Shown in pieces: positions 17,749 through 26,961 of a DNA stretch of 48,572 nucleotides. Numbering within the stretch: position 1 is the stretch's first letter; each line of letters opens with the position of its first letter. Origin of the DNA: Myxococcales bacterium (GTDB taxonomy: Bacteria; Myxococcota_A; Polyangia; Polyangiales; Houyiibacteriaceae); contig JAHELW010000005.1 of NCBI GenBank assembly GCA_024643985.1, forward strand, positions 1 through 48,572, written 5' to 3'. A program made the translations under genes and the position numbers. The notes below the pieces were generated by a model. It was not told the origin of the DNA. It did not search any database and worked only from the letters and a program-made list of their open reading frames with translations.

Positions 17749-17765
17749 GCCCGTACGGAGCGCGA

Positions 17766-18383
17766 ATGTCGGAGTCCGACCTACGACGGCTCTACCGGGA
17801 GCAGGCGCCGCGGCCCCCCGAGGGACGGTTCTCGCTCGAGGAGCTGCTCCCAGGCCAGGGACCGCTCGAGCTCGACATCGGTTTTGGGCGGGGATTGTCG
17901 CTGTTCGAAAGGGCGGAGGCCGCTCCCGAGAGCCGGATCGTCGGGATCGAGGTCAAGACCAAGCTCGCCTACCAGGCCGACCAGCGCCTCCGAAAGCACG
18001 GGGTCCGAAATGTATCGATCTTGTGCGGGGATGCGCGAGAAATCTTGAAAAGGGCGGAGCCGGCGCGATCGGTCTCGCGGGCCTCGATTCACTTCCCGGA
18101 CCCTTGGTGGAAGAAGCGCCACGGCAAGCGGCGCGTCATCGGGGAAGGGCTCCTCGCCGAGCTCGGACGGCTGGTAAAGCCCGGGGGCGAGCTCTTCATC
18201 CAGACCGACGTGGAGCATCGGGCCGAGGAGTACGTGGCCCAGCTCCGCGCGCAAACCGACTTCGTGCTTCGTTCGCCGAGTGGCTACGTCGATCGCAACC
18301 CCTTCGACGCGCGCTCGAACCGCGAGCGACGCGCCATTCGAGACGGGCTCCCCGTGTGGCGGATCTTGGCCGTGAGACGCTAG
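17766..18383 (+). CDS. trmB: tRNA (guanine-N7-)-methyltransferase
   Basis: The 205-residue SAM-dependent enzyme makes m7G46 in tRNA. The SAM-binding LDIGFGRG motif, the GIEVKTKL strand and the family signature IHFPDPWWKKRHGKRR are all present, as is the C-terminal FDARSNRERRAI. The length is typical. GGAG lies 7 bases upstream of ATG. Its stop overlaps by four bases the stop of the convergent polysaccharide deacetylase gene, leaving no room for a separate terminator. Confidence 0.94.
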   Translation: MSESDLRRLYREQAPRPPEGRFSLEELLPGQGPLELDIGFGRGLSLFERAEAAPESRIVGIEVKTKLAYQADQRLRKHGVRNVSILCGDAREILKRAEPARSVSRASIHFPDPWWKKRHGKRRVIGEGLLAELGRLVKPGGELFIQTDVEHRAEEYVAQLRAQTDFVLRSPSGYVDRNPFDARSNRERRAIRDGLPVWRILAVRR

Positions 18384-19372
18384 TGTGCCACTGCGAGAGC
18401 GGCACACTCGCGTGCCGTCGCGTCACGCAGCTCGGCCTGCCGCTCGTCGAGCGTCTGGTCCGGCTCGTACCCTGGAATGAAGTAGCCGACGTCGCCGACG
18501 ATGTCGTAGAGCTCTTCGCCTCGCTCGAGGAGCTTGCAGTTGCGGCGCTCGAGAGCATCGACCAGCCGCGGCATCGCGTCGAGCGTGTGGGGCTTCGTGT
18601 CGTGCATCAAGACGATTCCGCCGCGATCGCCCGTATCGCGCTCGCGTCGATCGAGAACGTGGAAGAACGTGCGCACGACGTCCTCCGGAGTGCGCACCTC
18701 GAGGTCGGCCGGATAGAGCGCCCACATCACGCTGGTATAGCCGTTTTCGCCGAGAAGCTGCTCGACCCGCTTCGAAAGCGCGCCGCCGGGCGGGCGAATC
18801 AAGCGAGGGTAGCTGCCTGCGGCCCAGGCGATCTTCCCGCCGCTCCGCCTGAGCTCCGCCTCGATCTCCGAATTGTTCAGAAGGGGCAGCTGTCGGTGCG
18901 TCTCCGTGTGATTGCCGACCATGTGTCCACGCCGCACGATGTCGCGCACGATGGCCGCGTGCTCGCGTTCCCACGGGTTGCCGTTGCCGAAGCTCTCGCT
19001 CGTGACGAAAAACAGCGCGGTGATGCCGAGCTCGTCGAGCGTGTCGAGAAGCCGCGGTGTCGTTCGGCGCGAGGGCCCGTCGTCGAACGTGAACAGAAGC
19101 AACCGGTGCTTGGTGCCGCCCTTGATCGTCAGCCCGCTAGGGAAACGCGAGCCCGTCACGTCGCGCTGTCCGACCATGGCGACCTCGTCGAGGAGCTCTG
19201 GACCCGGCTCCCCGTGGACGGGCTCGAGCACGGGCACTCGCGCCGGGAGCGTCGACGCGGCCAAGAGGACGTCCGGCGAGGTGCTGATCTCGGAGGCCCC
19301 CACGTACGAGCCGCCGGCAACGATCGCCAACACGCCGCAAATCAGGCGAAGCTTCCAGGAGACCCAGCGCAT
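18380..19372 (-). CDS. Membrane-anchored polysaccharide deacetylase (NodB domain)
   Basis: The 330-residue protein starts with a single hydrophobic segment (WKLRLICGVLAIVAGGSYVGA), so it is probably a signal-anchored periplasmic enzyme. The NodB/CE4 domain (about 95-290) has FTFDDGPS (metal/catalytic Asp pair), HTETH (metal His pair), RPPGG and LMHD. Such enzymes remove N- or O-acetyl groups from peptidoglycan, chitin or exopolysaccharide. I chose ATG at 19372 because it starts the membrane segment; the track start adds 36 residues without a recognisable purpose. It is divergent from the ABC cassette (118 bases). The substrate cannot be told from sequence. Confidence 0.87.
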   Translation of the reverse strand: MRWVSWKLRLICGVLAIVAGGSYVGASEISTSPDVLLAASTLPARVPVLEPVHGEPGPELLDEVAMVGQRDVTGSRFPSGLTIKGGTKHRLLLFTFDDGPSRRTTPRLLDTLDELGITALFFVTSESFGNGNPWEREHAAIVRDIVRRGHMVGNHTETHRQLPLLNNSEIEAELRRSGGKIAWAAGSYPRLIRPPGGALSKRVEQLLGENGYTSVMWALYPADLEVRTPEDVVRTFFHVLDRRERDTGDRGGIVLMHDTKPHTLDAMPRLVDALERRNCKLLERGEELYDIVGDVGYFIPGYEPDQTLDERQAELRDATARECAALAVAH

Positions 19373-19490
19373 CTTCGGACGATCGTAAGGAAGCTCGGAG
19401 CCCAGACGCGAGAAAGCGGCACGACCTGGACAGGTCTCCAGTTGCAACCGCCGATCGCATCGGTTACCTCGGTCGCGCAACGGACGTGCA

Positions 19491-20204
19491 GTGATTGAAG
19501 TTCAGGCGCTGAGCAGACGGTACGGCAGCCGACTCGCCGTGAACGATCTTTCGTTTCGGGTCGAGCAGGGTGAGATCATGGGGTTTCTCGGGCCGAACGG
19601 CGCCGGCAAGACCACGACGCTCCGCATGCTGACCGGCTACCTCTCCCCGACGTCGGGCGAGGTGCGCATCGATGGAATCGACTCCGTGGCGCGGTCGATG
19701 GAGTCGCGGGCCAGGCTCGGATACATGCCCGAGGGCGTGCCGCTCTACCGTGAGATGCGCGTGTACGAGTATCTGCGCCACCGCGGTGCGCTGAAGGGCG
19801 TTCGGCACGTTTCGAAGGCCGTCGACCGATCCCTCGAGCTCGCGGGCGTCGAGGACGCCCGCCGGCGCATCATCGGACAGCTCTCGAAGGGCTACAGGCA
19901 GCGTGTCGGGCTCGCAGAAGCGCTGATCGCAGACCCGCCGATTCTCATTCTCGACGAGCCGACCTCGGGCCTCGATCCAAATCAGATCCGGCAGTTTCGC
20001 GAGCTCGTGCGAGGCTTCGCGGGGGACAAGACCGTTCTCTTGTCGACGCACATTCTCTCCGAGGTCGAGGCCGTATGCGACCGCGTCATCATCATTCGCG
20101 AGGGTGAAAAGGTGGCGGACCTCGCGCCGGGCGAAGCCGAGACCAGCCTCGAAGACGTGTTTGCCGAGCTGACTGCATCCTCGAACGGCGGGGGCGTATC
20201 GTGA
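19491..20204 (+). CDS. ABC transporter ATPase, GldA type
   Basis: The 237-residue protein is the ATPase of an ABC-2 transporter. It has Walker A GPNGAGKTTT, Q-loop region, signature LSKGYRQRVGLAEAL, Walker B ILILDEPTSGLD and the H-loop STHIL. The YGYMPEGVPLYREM-like region and gene order match the gliding-motility-type GldA family found widely in Bacteroidota and deltaproteobacteria, where the cassette need not relate to motility. The start is GTG. Its stop overlaps the GTG of the permease gene, so the four cassette genes are translationally coupled. Confidence 0.9.
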   Translation: MIEVQALSRRYGSRLAVNDLSFRVEQGEIMGFLGPNGAGKTTTLRMLTGYLSPTSGEVRIDGIDSVARSMESRARLGYMPEGVPLYREMRVYEYLRHRGALKGVRHVSKAVDRSLELAGVEDARRRIIGQLSKGYRQRVGLAEALIADPPILILDEPTSGLDPNQIRQFRELVRGFAGDKTVLLSTHILSEVEAVCDRVIIIREGEKVADLAPGEAETSLEDVFAELTASSNGGGVS

Positions 20205-20944
20205 GAGGCAGCTGGGTCGTCCTGCGGCGCGAGCTCGCATCTTTCTTCGTCTCGCCGCTCGCGTACGTCGTGCTGACGGCGTGGCTGGTGTGGAACGGCG
20301 TGGTGTTCTGGATTCTGACGGAGTTCTACGCCCGCAACGCAGTGTCCTCGGGTGCCGCGAACCCGCTTTCCGCGTTTTACGGAGGAAGCTCGCTCTTCTT
20401 CATTCCGCTGTTGGTGTTCGTACCGGTCCTCACGATGCGCCTCGTCGCGGGCGAAAAGCAGTCGGGCACGCTGGAACCCTTGATGACGGCCCCCGTATCC
20501 GACGCCGCGATCGTGCTCGGCAAGTACGGGGCCGCCCTCGTCATGTGGTCCGCGCTCTGGCTGCCGACGGTGATCTACGCGTACATCATGAGCCAGCACG
20601 GCACCGTGGATTGGGGAGCAACCGCTTCGAGCTACTTCGGCATTTTCCTGCTCGGAGCCTACTTCATGTCGATTGGCCTTCTCATGAGCGTCGTCGCACC
20701 CAATCAGATCATCGCTGCCGTGCTCTCGTTCGTCGCCCTCGGCGTCGTGTTCACGGTCGGCATCGGAGAGTTCGTTTTCGACGGCGGGCTTCGCGAGCTC
20801 TGCGCCTACGTGAGCATGTTCGGGCACATGCAGAGCTTTGCAAAGGGCGTAGTCGATACGCGCTACGTCGTGTTCGACCTCTCGCTCGCCGTCCTCGGTG
20901 TCGGCTTGAGCATCGCGGTGCTCCGTTCGAGGAGGCACGTTTGA
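20201..20944 (+). CDS. ABC-2 permease, GldF type
   Basis: The 247-residue integral membrane protein has about six hydrophobic segments and the family motif RLVAGEKQSGTLEPLMTAPV near residues 85-105. It is the membrane partner of the preceding ATPase. The GTG start overlaps the ATPase stop (GTGA), and its own stop overlaps the TTG start of the next gene (TTGA). The exported substrate is unknown. Confidence 0.88.
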   Translation: MRGSWVVLRRELASFFVSPLAYVVLTAWLVWNGVVFWILTEFYARNAVSSGAANPLSAFYGGSSLFFIPLLVFVPVLTMRLVAGEKQSGTLEPLMTAPVSDAAIVLGKYGAALVMWSALWLPTVIYAYIMSQHGTVDWGATASSYFGIFLLGAYFMSIGLLMSVVAPNQIIAAVLSFVALGVVFTVGIGEFVFDGGLRELCAYVSMFGHMQSFAKGVVDTRYVVFDLSLAVLGVGLSIAVLRSRRHV

Positions 20945-22434
20945 ACGCGCAGAACAGGACGAAGCTGTTCCTCGTCGTGACCGCGCTTCTCGGGCTCGTG
21001 ATCCTCGTCGAGGTGAATTACGTCGCATCGCGGCACTACACCCGGTCCGACTGGACGGCGCGTGGTCTCTTCACTTTGTCCGACCGAAGCCGGGAAGCGC
21101 TTCAGGGTCTCGACCAAGACGTCCAAATCTACGTGTTCCTCGGCCGGGACGAGCAGGACTTCGCCGACGTCGAGACGCTGCTCGAGGAGTACGTAGCCGT
21201 GACGGATCGCATTGCGGTCGAGTGGGTCGACCCGGACCGCGACCGTGCACGCTACCAAGTCCTGGCGAATCAATTCGGGATCGACAGCTGGCTCGCGGGC
21301 GAGGTGACGCTGTCTCAAGTTCCGGTCGTGGTCACGAGCGGCGAGCGTAAATGGAAGGTCGAGCGCCACCAGCTCATCGTCGAGGACTTCGACAGCTTCG
21401 AGGACGCCGACGGGCACAAGCTCGACCTCCAATCCGAGCGCGCTCTGACCGGTGCGATCCTCGAGGTGACGACGGGCGAGCCGACGAAGGTGTGCCTGGC
21501 GTCGGGACACGGGGAATGGGAGCTCGGAGCGTACGGGGAGCGGAGCTTCGACGCAGTCGCGCGCGAGCTCGAATGGGAAAAGATCGAGATCGAGCCGTTC
21601 GAGATCCGCAGAGACGAGGTCCCCAAATCGTGCAACGCGCTCTTCGTCGTGAGCCCTCAGCGCGAGCTCTCCCGGGAAGAGGTGGGCGTCGTGGATCGGT
21701 ACCTCACCGAGGGAGGCAATGTCTTGCTCGCCTTCGATCCCGTCCTTCGCAAACAAGAGCTTTCCCCGACAGGCTTCGAGGCGGCGCTCGAGGCGCGCGG
21801 CATCGCCGTCGGGCAGGATCTCGTCCTCGAAAACGACACGGCGCGACAGCTGCCCGGCAGCCCCGGCGATCTCTTCTTCGTCACGGACATCGGCACGCAT
21901 CGCCTGGTCGAGGCGATTCAAAAGCGGGGCGGGGGGCTGCTCATGGCGGTCGCTCGATCGGTCGACGTGGTCGAAGGGAGCGATACGGAAGTGCTCTTCC
22001 GCACCAGCCCGAGCGCCGTTGCCGAGACGGACCTTCAGCGGGCGATCAACCCCGACGAGAAAGAGCCCGCGCCGCGGAGCGCCGTGCCGCTCGCGGCAGT
22101 GTGGGAGTACGTGCCGCCGCTCGGAGACGACTTGAAGCCGGTCGAGGCGGAGGGGCCGGAGCCGGGTCGCCTCGTGGTCATCGGGGACAGCGATTGGATG
22201 AGCTCGGAGCTTCTCGAGAACCCTCAGCTCTCGAACATCGATCTCCTTTCCTCGGTCGCCGGGTGGCTCACGCAGCGTGAAGCGCTGATCAACATCGCGC
22301 CGCGCAAGACCAAAGCGCAGGCGATCGTCATGAGCGACGCGGACCTCCAGAATCTGCTGTTCCGCGTGGTCGTCTTGCTGCCACTCGCGGCGATGATCGC
22401 CGGCTTTGGCGTTTGGTGGTCGAGGCGGTCATGA
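20941..22434 (+). CDS. GldG-like ABC-associated auxiliary protein
   Basis: The 497-residue protein has an N-terminal transmembrane helix (LFLVVTALLGLVILVEVNYVA), a large extracytoplasmic region with the typical LFTLSDRSREAL start, and a C-terminal transmembrane helix (VVVLLPLAAMIAGFGVWW). This is the layout of the GldG / DUF4350-like transport system component. The track ORF begins 220 codons earlier, inside the permease gene. I chose TTG at 20941 because the Gld-type N-terminus begins there and the codon overlaps the permease stop. It presumably works with the ATPase/permease pair, perhaps handling substrate outside the inner membrane. Confidence 0.85.
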   Translation: MNAQNRTKLFLVVTALLGLVILVEVNYVASRHYTRSDWTARGLFTLSDRSREALQGLDQDVQIYVFLGRDEQDFADVETLLEEYVAVTDRIAVEWVDPDRDRARYQVLANQFGIDSWLAGEVTLSQVPVVVTSGERKWKVERHQLIVEDFDSFEDADGHKLDLQSERALTGAILEVTTGEPTKVCLASGHGEWELGAYGERSFDAVARELEWEKIEIEPFEIRRDEVPKSCNALFVVSPQRELSREEVGVVDRYLTEGGNVLLAFDPVLRKQELSPTGFEAALEARGIAVGQDLVLENDTARQLPGSPGDLFFVTDIGTHRLVEAIQKRGGGLLMAVARSVDVVEGSDTEVLFRTSPSAVAETDLQRAINPDEKEPAPRSAVPLAAVWEYVPPLGDDLKPVEAEGPEPGRLVVIGDSDWMSSELLENPQLSNIDLLSSVAGWLTQREALINIAPRKTKAQAIVMSDADLQNLLFRVVVLLPLAAMIAGFGVWWSRRS

Positions 22435-23054
22435 GCGCGCGCGTCCCCGTCATCCTCTTGCTGATCGCCGTCGCGCTAGGCGCGTACATCTTCGCATTCG
22501 AGCGCGGCCTGCCGAGCCGGAGCGAGATCGACTCACGGGCGGGATTGCTGCTCGAGGGCCTGGTTCGAAACCGAATCACCCGAGTGCGGATCACGTCCGC
22601 TGGCGAGCGCGTGGCGCTCCGGCGCGAAGGGGAGGGCTTCGACGAGACCTGGAGCCTCGAGGAGCCTGAACCCGGAGCCGCCGACCCCGAGCGAATCGAA
22701 GACTATCTTCGGAGCTGGGAGTTCGCGATTCCGGTTCGCACGCTCGAAGCACCGAGCCCTGAAGACGTCGCGAGCTTCGGCTTGGACTCGCCGACCGCGG
22801 AGGTCGTGTTCGAGATGGGCCGCGGCGAGGCTCGGGCGTCGCTCGGCGCGGGAACGCCGATCGACGGCGGCGGCTACGTTCGCATCGGCGGCAGTGACGC
22901 GGTCGTGGTCGTCGGCCAAGACGTCGTCGACCTCTTCAAGCGCTCGGCGGAATCGTTCGCGCTTCCGGGAGATGCAGGCGCGCCGACGCTGTCCGACCTC
23001 GTCGACGGCGGCGAGCCGGGTGCCGGCCCGCCCGCAGAGGACGTCCAGCGGTGA
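22431..23054 (+). CDS. DUF4340-like membrane-anchored protein
   Basis: The 207-residue protein has an N-terminal signal anchor (VPVILLLIAVALGAYIFAFERG) and an extracytoplasmic domain with the IDSRAGLLLEGL...ITRVRI and FGLDSPTAEVVF patterns typical of DUF4340, a domain usually encoded next to GldG-type proteins. The ATG overlaps the GldG-like stop (ATGA). Family members often hold repeated DUF4340 units; this one looks short. It is convergent with the following lipoprotein gene (17-base gap). Confidence 0.8.
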   Translation: MSARVPVILLLIAVALGAYIFAFERGLPSRSEIDSRAGLLLEGLVRNRITRVRITSAGERVALRREGEGFDETWSLEEPEPGAADPERIEDYLRSWEFAIPVRTLEAPSPEDVASFGLDSPTAEVVFEMGRGEARASLGAGTPIDGGGYVRIGGSDAVVVVGQDVVDLFKRSAESFALPGDAGAPTLSDLVDGGEPGAGPPAEDVQR

Positions 23055-23071
23055 ACCGAAAATAGGCGGCG

Positions 23072-23668
23072 CTACTCGGCCTGCGCGAGCGTCTCGTGCG
23101 AGGCGTACTCGACGAGGCCGTTGCTGGTGTTGAAGCCGCCTGAAGATATCAGCGTGAAGTGCCCCTTCACGCGGACTTTGTTTCCGACCTTCAGGTCCCT
23201 CGGCACGACGACTCCACCGGCAATGGTCGTGGTCTTGCGGCCTCGACGTGCGCGCGCGAGCTGCTCCTGATTGTCGGCGTAGCCCACGATGATGAGCTGT
23301 TCGGCGCGGTCGCTCTGATCGGCGGTGTCCGCAACGAACATGTGGGGCGCAGCCGCTTTCGGACACTCGTCCTTTTTCTTCTTCTTGCACGCCGGCGGCT
23401 CATAGATGTCGACGATGTAGCCGGTCACCGCAAGGTCGGTGTCGAGCACCTTGGAAAGCCGGCTCCGCAGACCGTAGACGCTGTACGAGTCGTCCTCGTA
23501 GGTCGTTGGGAACGGCGGCGGTGGGAGCGTCGGAACCTCGGGAAGGTTCGGGACGATTTCGGGCAGCTTCTCGGCTTCGGCTTCGGGCTCCGAGGCGGAA
23601 GTCACTCCTTCGCATCCTGTGCTAAGCAGCACCGCGGCAAAGATCAGGCCAGTTACACGAGCTCGCAT
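23072..23668 (-). CDS. Lipoprotein with a predicted OB-fold-like domain
   Basis: The 198-residue protein has a lipoprotein signal ending LLSTGC (Cys19), an acidic/Pro-rich linker (about 25-55) and a C-terminal beta-rich region (VTGYIVDIYEPP ... KVRVKGHFTLISSG), which resembles the OB-fold tRNA_anti-like domains found in secreted proteins. A short KKKKKDECP insert, bounded by two cysteines, sits in the middle. I chose ATG at 23668 because AGGGGG lies 5 bases upstream and the signal begins there. The function is not known to me. Confidence 0.72.
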   Translation of the reverse strand: MRARVTGLIFAAVLLSTGCEGVTSASEPEAEAEKLPEIVPNLPEVPTLPPPPFPTTYEDDSYSVYGLRSRLSKVLDTDLAVTGYIVDIYEPPACKKKKKDECPKAAAPHMFVADTADQSDRAEQLIIVGYADNQEQLARARRGRKTTTIAGGVVVPRDLKVGNKVRVKGHFTLISSGGFNTSNGLVEYASHETLAQAE

Positions 23669-23719
23669 GGGTCCCCCTGTTCCGATCAACGTAACACGGT
23701 GGATTCGCCACCCACAAAA

Positions 23720-25162
23720 CTAGTGGGCCGCGGTCGGACAGCGCACGGCGGGCGCGGGCGCCTCGAGGGCCATTTTCAACGTGGGCGGAACCCCCGGGGT
23801 CCCCCGCAGCCGATCGAGGACGGCGACGGCCTCGGGCGTTCCAATCGCGCGGAGCGCCTCGATCGCCTCGGCCGCGTTGTTGAGGTCTTCCGTCAGCGCG
23901 TTGCTGGGCGCGGCCCGCATGACGACCCTGAACAGGGACTCGGACGCGTCCGTCCGGCAGTGAGCAGCCGCGTATCGGATCGCCGACGCGGTGACCTTCG
24001 GCCACTCGTCGGACGCGCGAAGGCGGCGATGAATGCGCTCCCAACCCTCGTCGTGGGGGCTGGTCGTCAGCACGTCGATGGCGGTCGCACGGACCAACGA
24101 CATCGGGTCGTCGATGGATGCCACGATGACGGGCAAGGCGTCGGGCTCGCTTCGGAGGCTGGTGACCGCGGCGGCCCGGACCATCGGCCAAGCGTCTCGG
24201 CGTGCGAGCGTGGCACGAGCGAGGAGCGTGCCCGGGTCGCCGGACAGAGCGCTGGCAGCACGGGCTCGGACGCGTGGATAGGGATCGGCCAAGGCCTCTC
24301 GCGCGTGCTCTCTCTGGCCGCGCGCGGTGACGGCATCGACCGCTGCAGCTCGCAGCATCCACGGCTCCGCGTCGCGAATCTGGCGCTCGGCCCAACCGTC
24401 AATCGAGGCGCTTGGTCCCGCCGCGCCCGCGCTACGCAAGAGCCGCCAGATCGTTGGGAAGTCGCCGGACCGCCCCACCGCATACTCGACGAACGAGGTG
24501 AGGACGTCGCGCACCCTCTCGAGGGCGGCGAGACCGAAGGCAGCGCTCGCCACGGCTGCGGCAGGAGGGGAGGTCCCGAGCCACGCCAGAAGCGCGGCCC
24601 GTGGGGACTTCGCCCGCTGTGCGGCAACGGCCAGCGCATCGCGGAGGCCCGGTCGATCCGGCCCGCCAGCCTCGCTCATCGCGAGGAGCAGCGGTTCGAT
24701 GGCGAGATCGGGGGCGCTGCGCGCGAGCAGTTCGGCCGCGCGTTCCCCGACGCTCGGATCGACGATCAGCCGAATCATGCCTTCCCGCCCGCGCGCGGCG
24801 CTCGCCGCAAGCGCCTGGAGCGCCCGTTCCGCAAGCGTCTCGTCTCCGGAGCGGGCTGCCTCGACGAGCGCGTCGACCGCTTCGTCGTGGTTAGGGGCGA
24901 GGATTCGAAGCACGGGAAGGACGCGCTGTCTCGCGAGCGGCGACATCGTGGACCAACCTTCCCGGATGGCCGCCGCGGCCTCACGCCCGCCCGCTTGAAG
25001 CTCGTACCGTGCCGCCGTTGCGCGGTCGTGATCTCCGCCTAGCTCGCGCACCGCGACATCCATCTCGGCACGCGACGGCGCCGCGGCGGTCACCGCCGGC
25101 CAGACCAGGAACCCCGCCAGCGCGACTAGTTGAGTCGCGCGTCTGCTGCTCGGCGTTGCCAT
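23720..25162 (-). CDS. Secreted HEAT-repeat protein
   Basis: The 480-residue protein has an N-terminal signal peptide (LVALAGFLVWPAVTAAA) and then repeated 30-40-residue helical pairs rich in Ala, Asp and Arg, for example DPYPRVRARAASALSGDP, RRDAWPMVRAAAVTSL and DDPMSLVRATAIDVL. These are HEAT/PBS-lyase-like repeats, which act as protein-binding scaffolds. Its start lies 37 bases inside the end of the upstream ABC transporter gene, so the pair is probably co-expressed. It may be a periplasmic partner of that transporter, though nothing in the sequence proves it. Confidence 0.8.
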   Translation of the reverse strand: MATPSSRRATQLVALAGFLVWPAVTAAAPSRAEMDVAVRELGGDHDRATAARYELQAGGREAAAAIREGWSTMSPLARQRVLPVLRILAPNHDEAVDALVEAARSGDETLAERALQALAASAARGREGMIRLIVDPSVGERAAELLARSAPDLAIEPLLLAMSEAGGPDRPGLRDALAVAAQRAKSPRAALLAWLGTSPPAAAVASAAFGLAALERVRDVLTSFVEYAVGRSGDFPTIWRLLRSAGAAGPSASIDGWAERQIRDAEPWMLRAAAVDAVTARGQREHAREALADPYPRVRARAASALSGDPGTLLARATLARRDAWPMVRAAAVTSLRSEPDALPVIVASIDDPMSLVRATAIDVLTTSPHDEGWERIHRRLRASDEWPKVTASAIRYAAAHCRTDASESLFRVVMRAAPSNALTEDLNNAAEAIEALRAIGTPEAVAVLDRLRGTPGVPPTLKMALEAPAPAVRCPTAAH

Positions 25163-26853
25163 TCGTGTAGCGCTCCCTGTCGCACCTCTAGCACGCGGTC
25201 CGCCCCCCGGAGCAACTCCTCACGGTGCGTCGCCGTGACCACGAGGCCGCCCGCGTCCGCATGCGCCCGGCAGATGGCCGCGACGTTCTGCTCGAGCGCT
25301 TCATCGAGCGCGGCCGTCGGCTCGTCCAACAGCAACACCGGAGCACCGCGGTAGAGCGCTCTTGCAAGTGCGATACGCTGCCTCTGGCCGACCGATAGAT
25401 CGGTTCCTCCTTCGCGAACGAGGCCGTCGTAGCCCCCCGGCCGAGAGCCGATGAACCCGTGCGCGTGAACGCGCTCGCACGCTTCGATGACCCGGGCCCG
25501 ATCGGGAGCCCCATCGCCGAGCGCGACGTTGTGAAGCAAGGTGCCGTGAAAGAGCGCCGGCGACTGTGGCAGCCACGACGCTGCGGCAGCGAGCTCTTCG
25601 CGAGTGGCCGGCGCGCCGCCGACGCGAATCATCCCCGACGAAGGGGCCAACATCCCCGCAATCAGTGCGACGAGGGTGGACTTGCCGGCCCCGCTCACAC
25701 CGGTCACCGCGATCCACTGCCCACCTCGCAGCGCCACCGAGAGGCGGTCGAAAACAGGGACGGCGCCATACGAGAACGAGACGGCGTCGAGCTCGATCGA
25801 GGGCGCGGCCTTCGCGCGCAGGGCCGGCCGCGACGGGGGCGCCGCCGGAAGGACGAGGAGCTCGTCGAGCCGGTCGAGCGACGCGACGCCGGACCACCAG
25901 CCGAACGCGGCGTGCGCGAGGCCCCTCAGCGGGCGAACCATCAACACGAGCGCCGTCAGGACCGAACCCATCGCAGCGAGATCCCACGCGCTGCGCGTGG
26001 ATGCGGCGAGCACGACGACGGCAGCAATCGCGAGCGCGCCCGCCATCTCGGCGAGCGGGGCGGCCGCCGCGCTCCAGGTCTCCGCCTCGACGGCGCGCCT
26101 TTCGGAGGCGACGGCATGCCCGTCGATTCGCTCCCAGGTTTCGGGAACGGCGCCGTACGCGTGAAGCAGCGGCGCTCCCTCGATCGCCTCTGCCGTCTGC
26201 GCCACGACCGCCGTCTCCGCAGAAAACACCCTGTTCTGAAGCCGCCGAGCCGGCCGGCCCGCGAGCAGCGCCAGCCCCACCGCGATCGGAAGGAACAGCA
26301 GCCCTGGGGTGGCTAGTGCACTATCCACCTTGATCGCCACGGTGGCTAACGCAGTTGCCACCACCACGCTTCGAATGCCCTGGAATACGCCCGCATGGAG
26401 GAGACCGCGGACGCCGTGAACCTCGACCTGGATCCGGGAAGCGAGCTCGCCGTGCGGCCACGCCGCGAGATGAATCGGCTCTGCGCAAAGGACCCGCGAC
26501 AGGATTTTCCCTCTAAATTCGCGTATTACGCCGAGCTGGACGCGTGCGCCAACGTTCGCCCGCAGGGTTTCCGCCGCCCCGCGAAGCACGCCAAGAAGGA
26601 CGAGCGCCAGGGCGATCTCCGTCCACGAAAGGCTGGGCGAAGCCTCGGTTCGCGCGCCAAGAGCCTGGGATGACAAGGAAAGCGGGGTGCCGCCGAGATG
26701 GTCGAGCAGGGGTCCTACCAGCCACGCGTAGGCGGCGATGACGGCTGCAGAGACGCCCGTCAGGGCGAGAGCGAGAAGCATCAGGCCGCTTCGAGACCGC
26801 GCAGATTCCAGCAACAAAAGACGAGCACCCCTATGACTGGAATTAGAGCTCAC
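25126..26853 (-). CDS. ABC half-transporter (membrane + ATPase), CydC/CydD-like
   Basis: The 575-residue protein has an N-terminal type-1 exporter membrane domain (about 20-320, several hydrophobic segments) and a C-terminal ATPase with Walker A GVSGAGKST, signature DLSVGQRQRIALARAL, Walker B VLLLDEPTAALDE and H-loop TATHRE. The domain arrangement resembles CydC/CydD thiol exporters, but MsbA-like lipid or peptide exporters share it. No second half-transporter or cytochrome bd gene is nearby, so it probably forms a homodimer. I chose GTG at 26853 (VSSNSSHRGAR) because GGGGGG lies 6 bases upstream; the track TTG adds 8 residues. Confidence 0.83.
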   Translation of the reverse strand: MSSNSSHRGARLLLLESARSRSGLMLLALALTGVSAAVIAAYAWLVGPLLDHLGGTPLSLSSQALGARTEASPSLSWTEIALALVLLGVLRGAAETLRANVGARVQLGVIREFRGKILSRVLCAEPIHLAAWPHGELASRIQVEVHGVRGLLHAGVFQGIRSVVVATALATVAIKVDSALATPGLLFLPIAVGLALLAGRPARRLQNRVFSAETAVVAQTAEAIEGAPLLHAYGAVPETWERIDGHAVASERRAVEAETWSAAAAPLAEMAGALAIAAVVVLAASTRSAWDLAAMGSVLTALVLMVRPLRGLAHAAFGWWSGVASLDRLDELLVLPAAPPSRPALRAKAAPSIELDAVSFSYGAVPVFDRLSVALRGGQWIAVTGVSGAGKSTLVALIAGMLAPSSGMIRVGGAPATREELAAAASWLPQSPALFHGTLLHNVALGDGAPDRARVIEACERVHAHGFIGSRPGGYDGLVREGGTDLSVGQRQRIALARALYRGAPVLLLDEPTAALDEALEQNVAAICRAHADAGGLVVTATHREELLRGADRVLEVRQGALHEWQRRAADARLN

Positions 26854-26961
26854 AAACGCCCCCCGACCCCTTCTCAAGCCGTTTCACGGACCCATATAGT
26901 ATCGGTTGACCCCACGACAAAGCCGGCGAACGAGGGCTCAAGTACACGGATTCGTGATTTC

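Noticed and set aside
20281-20940. N-terminal 220 codons of the 717-residue track ORF
   Set aside because: They overlap the permease gene in another frame. The GldG-like protein begins at TTG 20941 with a normal membrane anchor.
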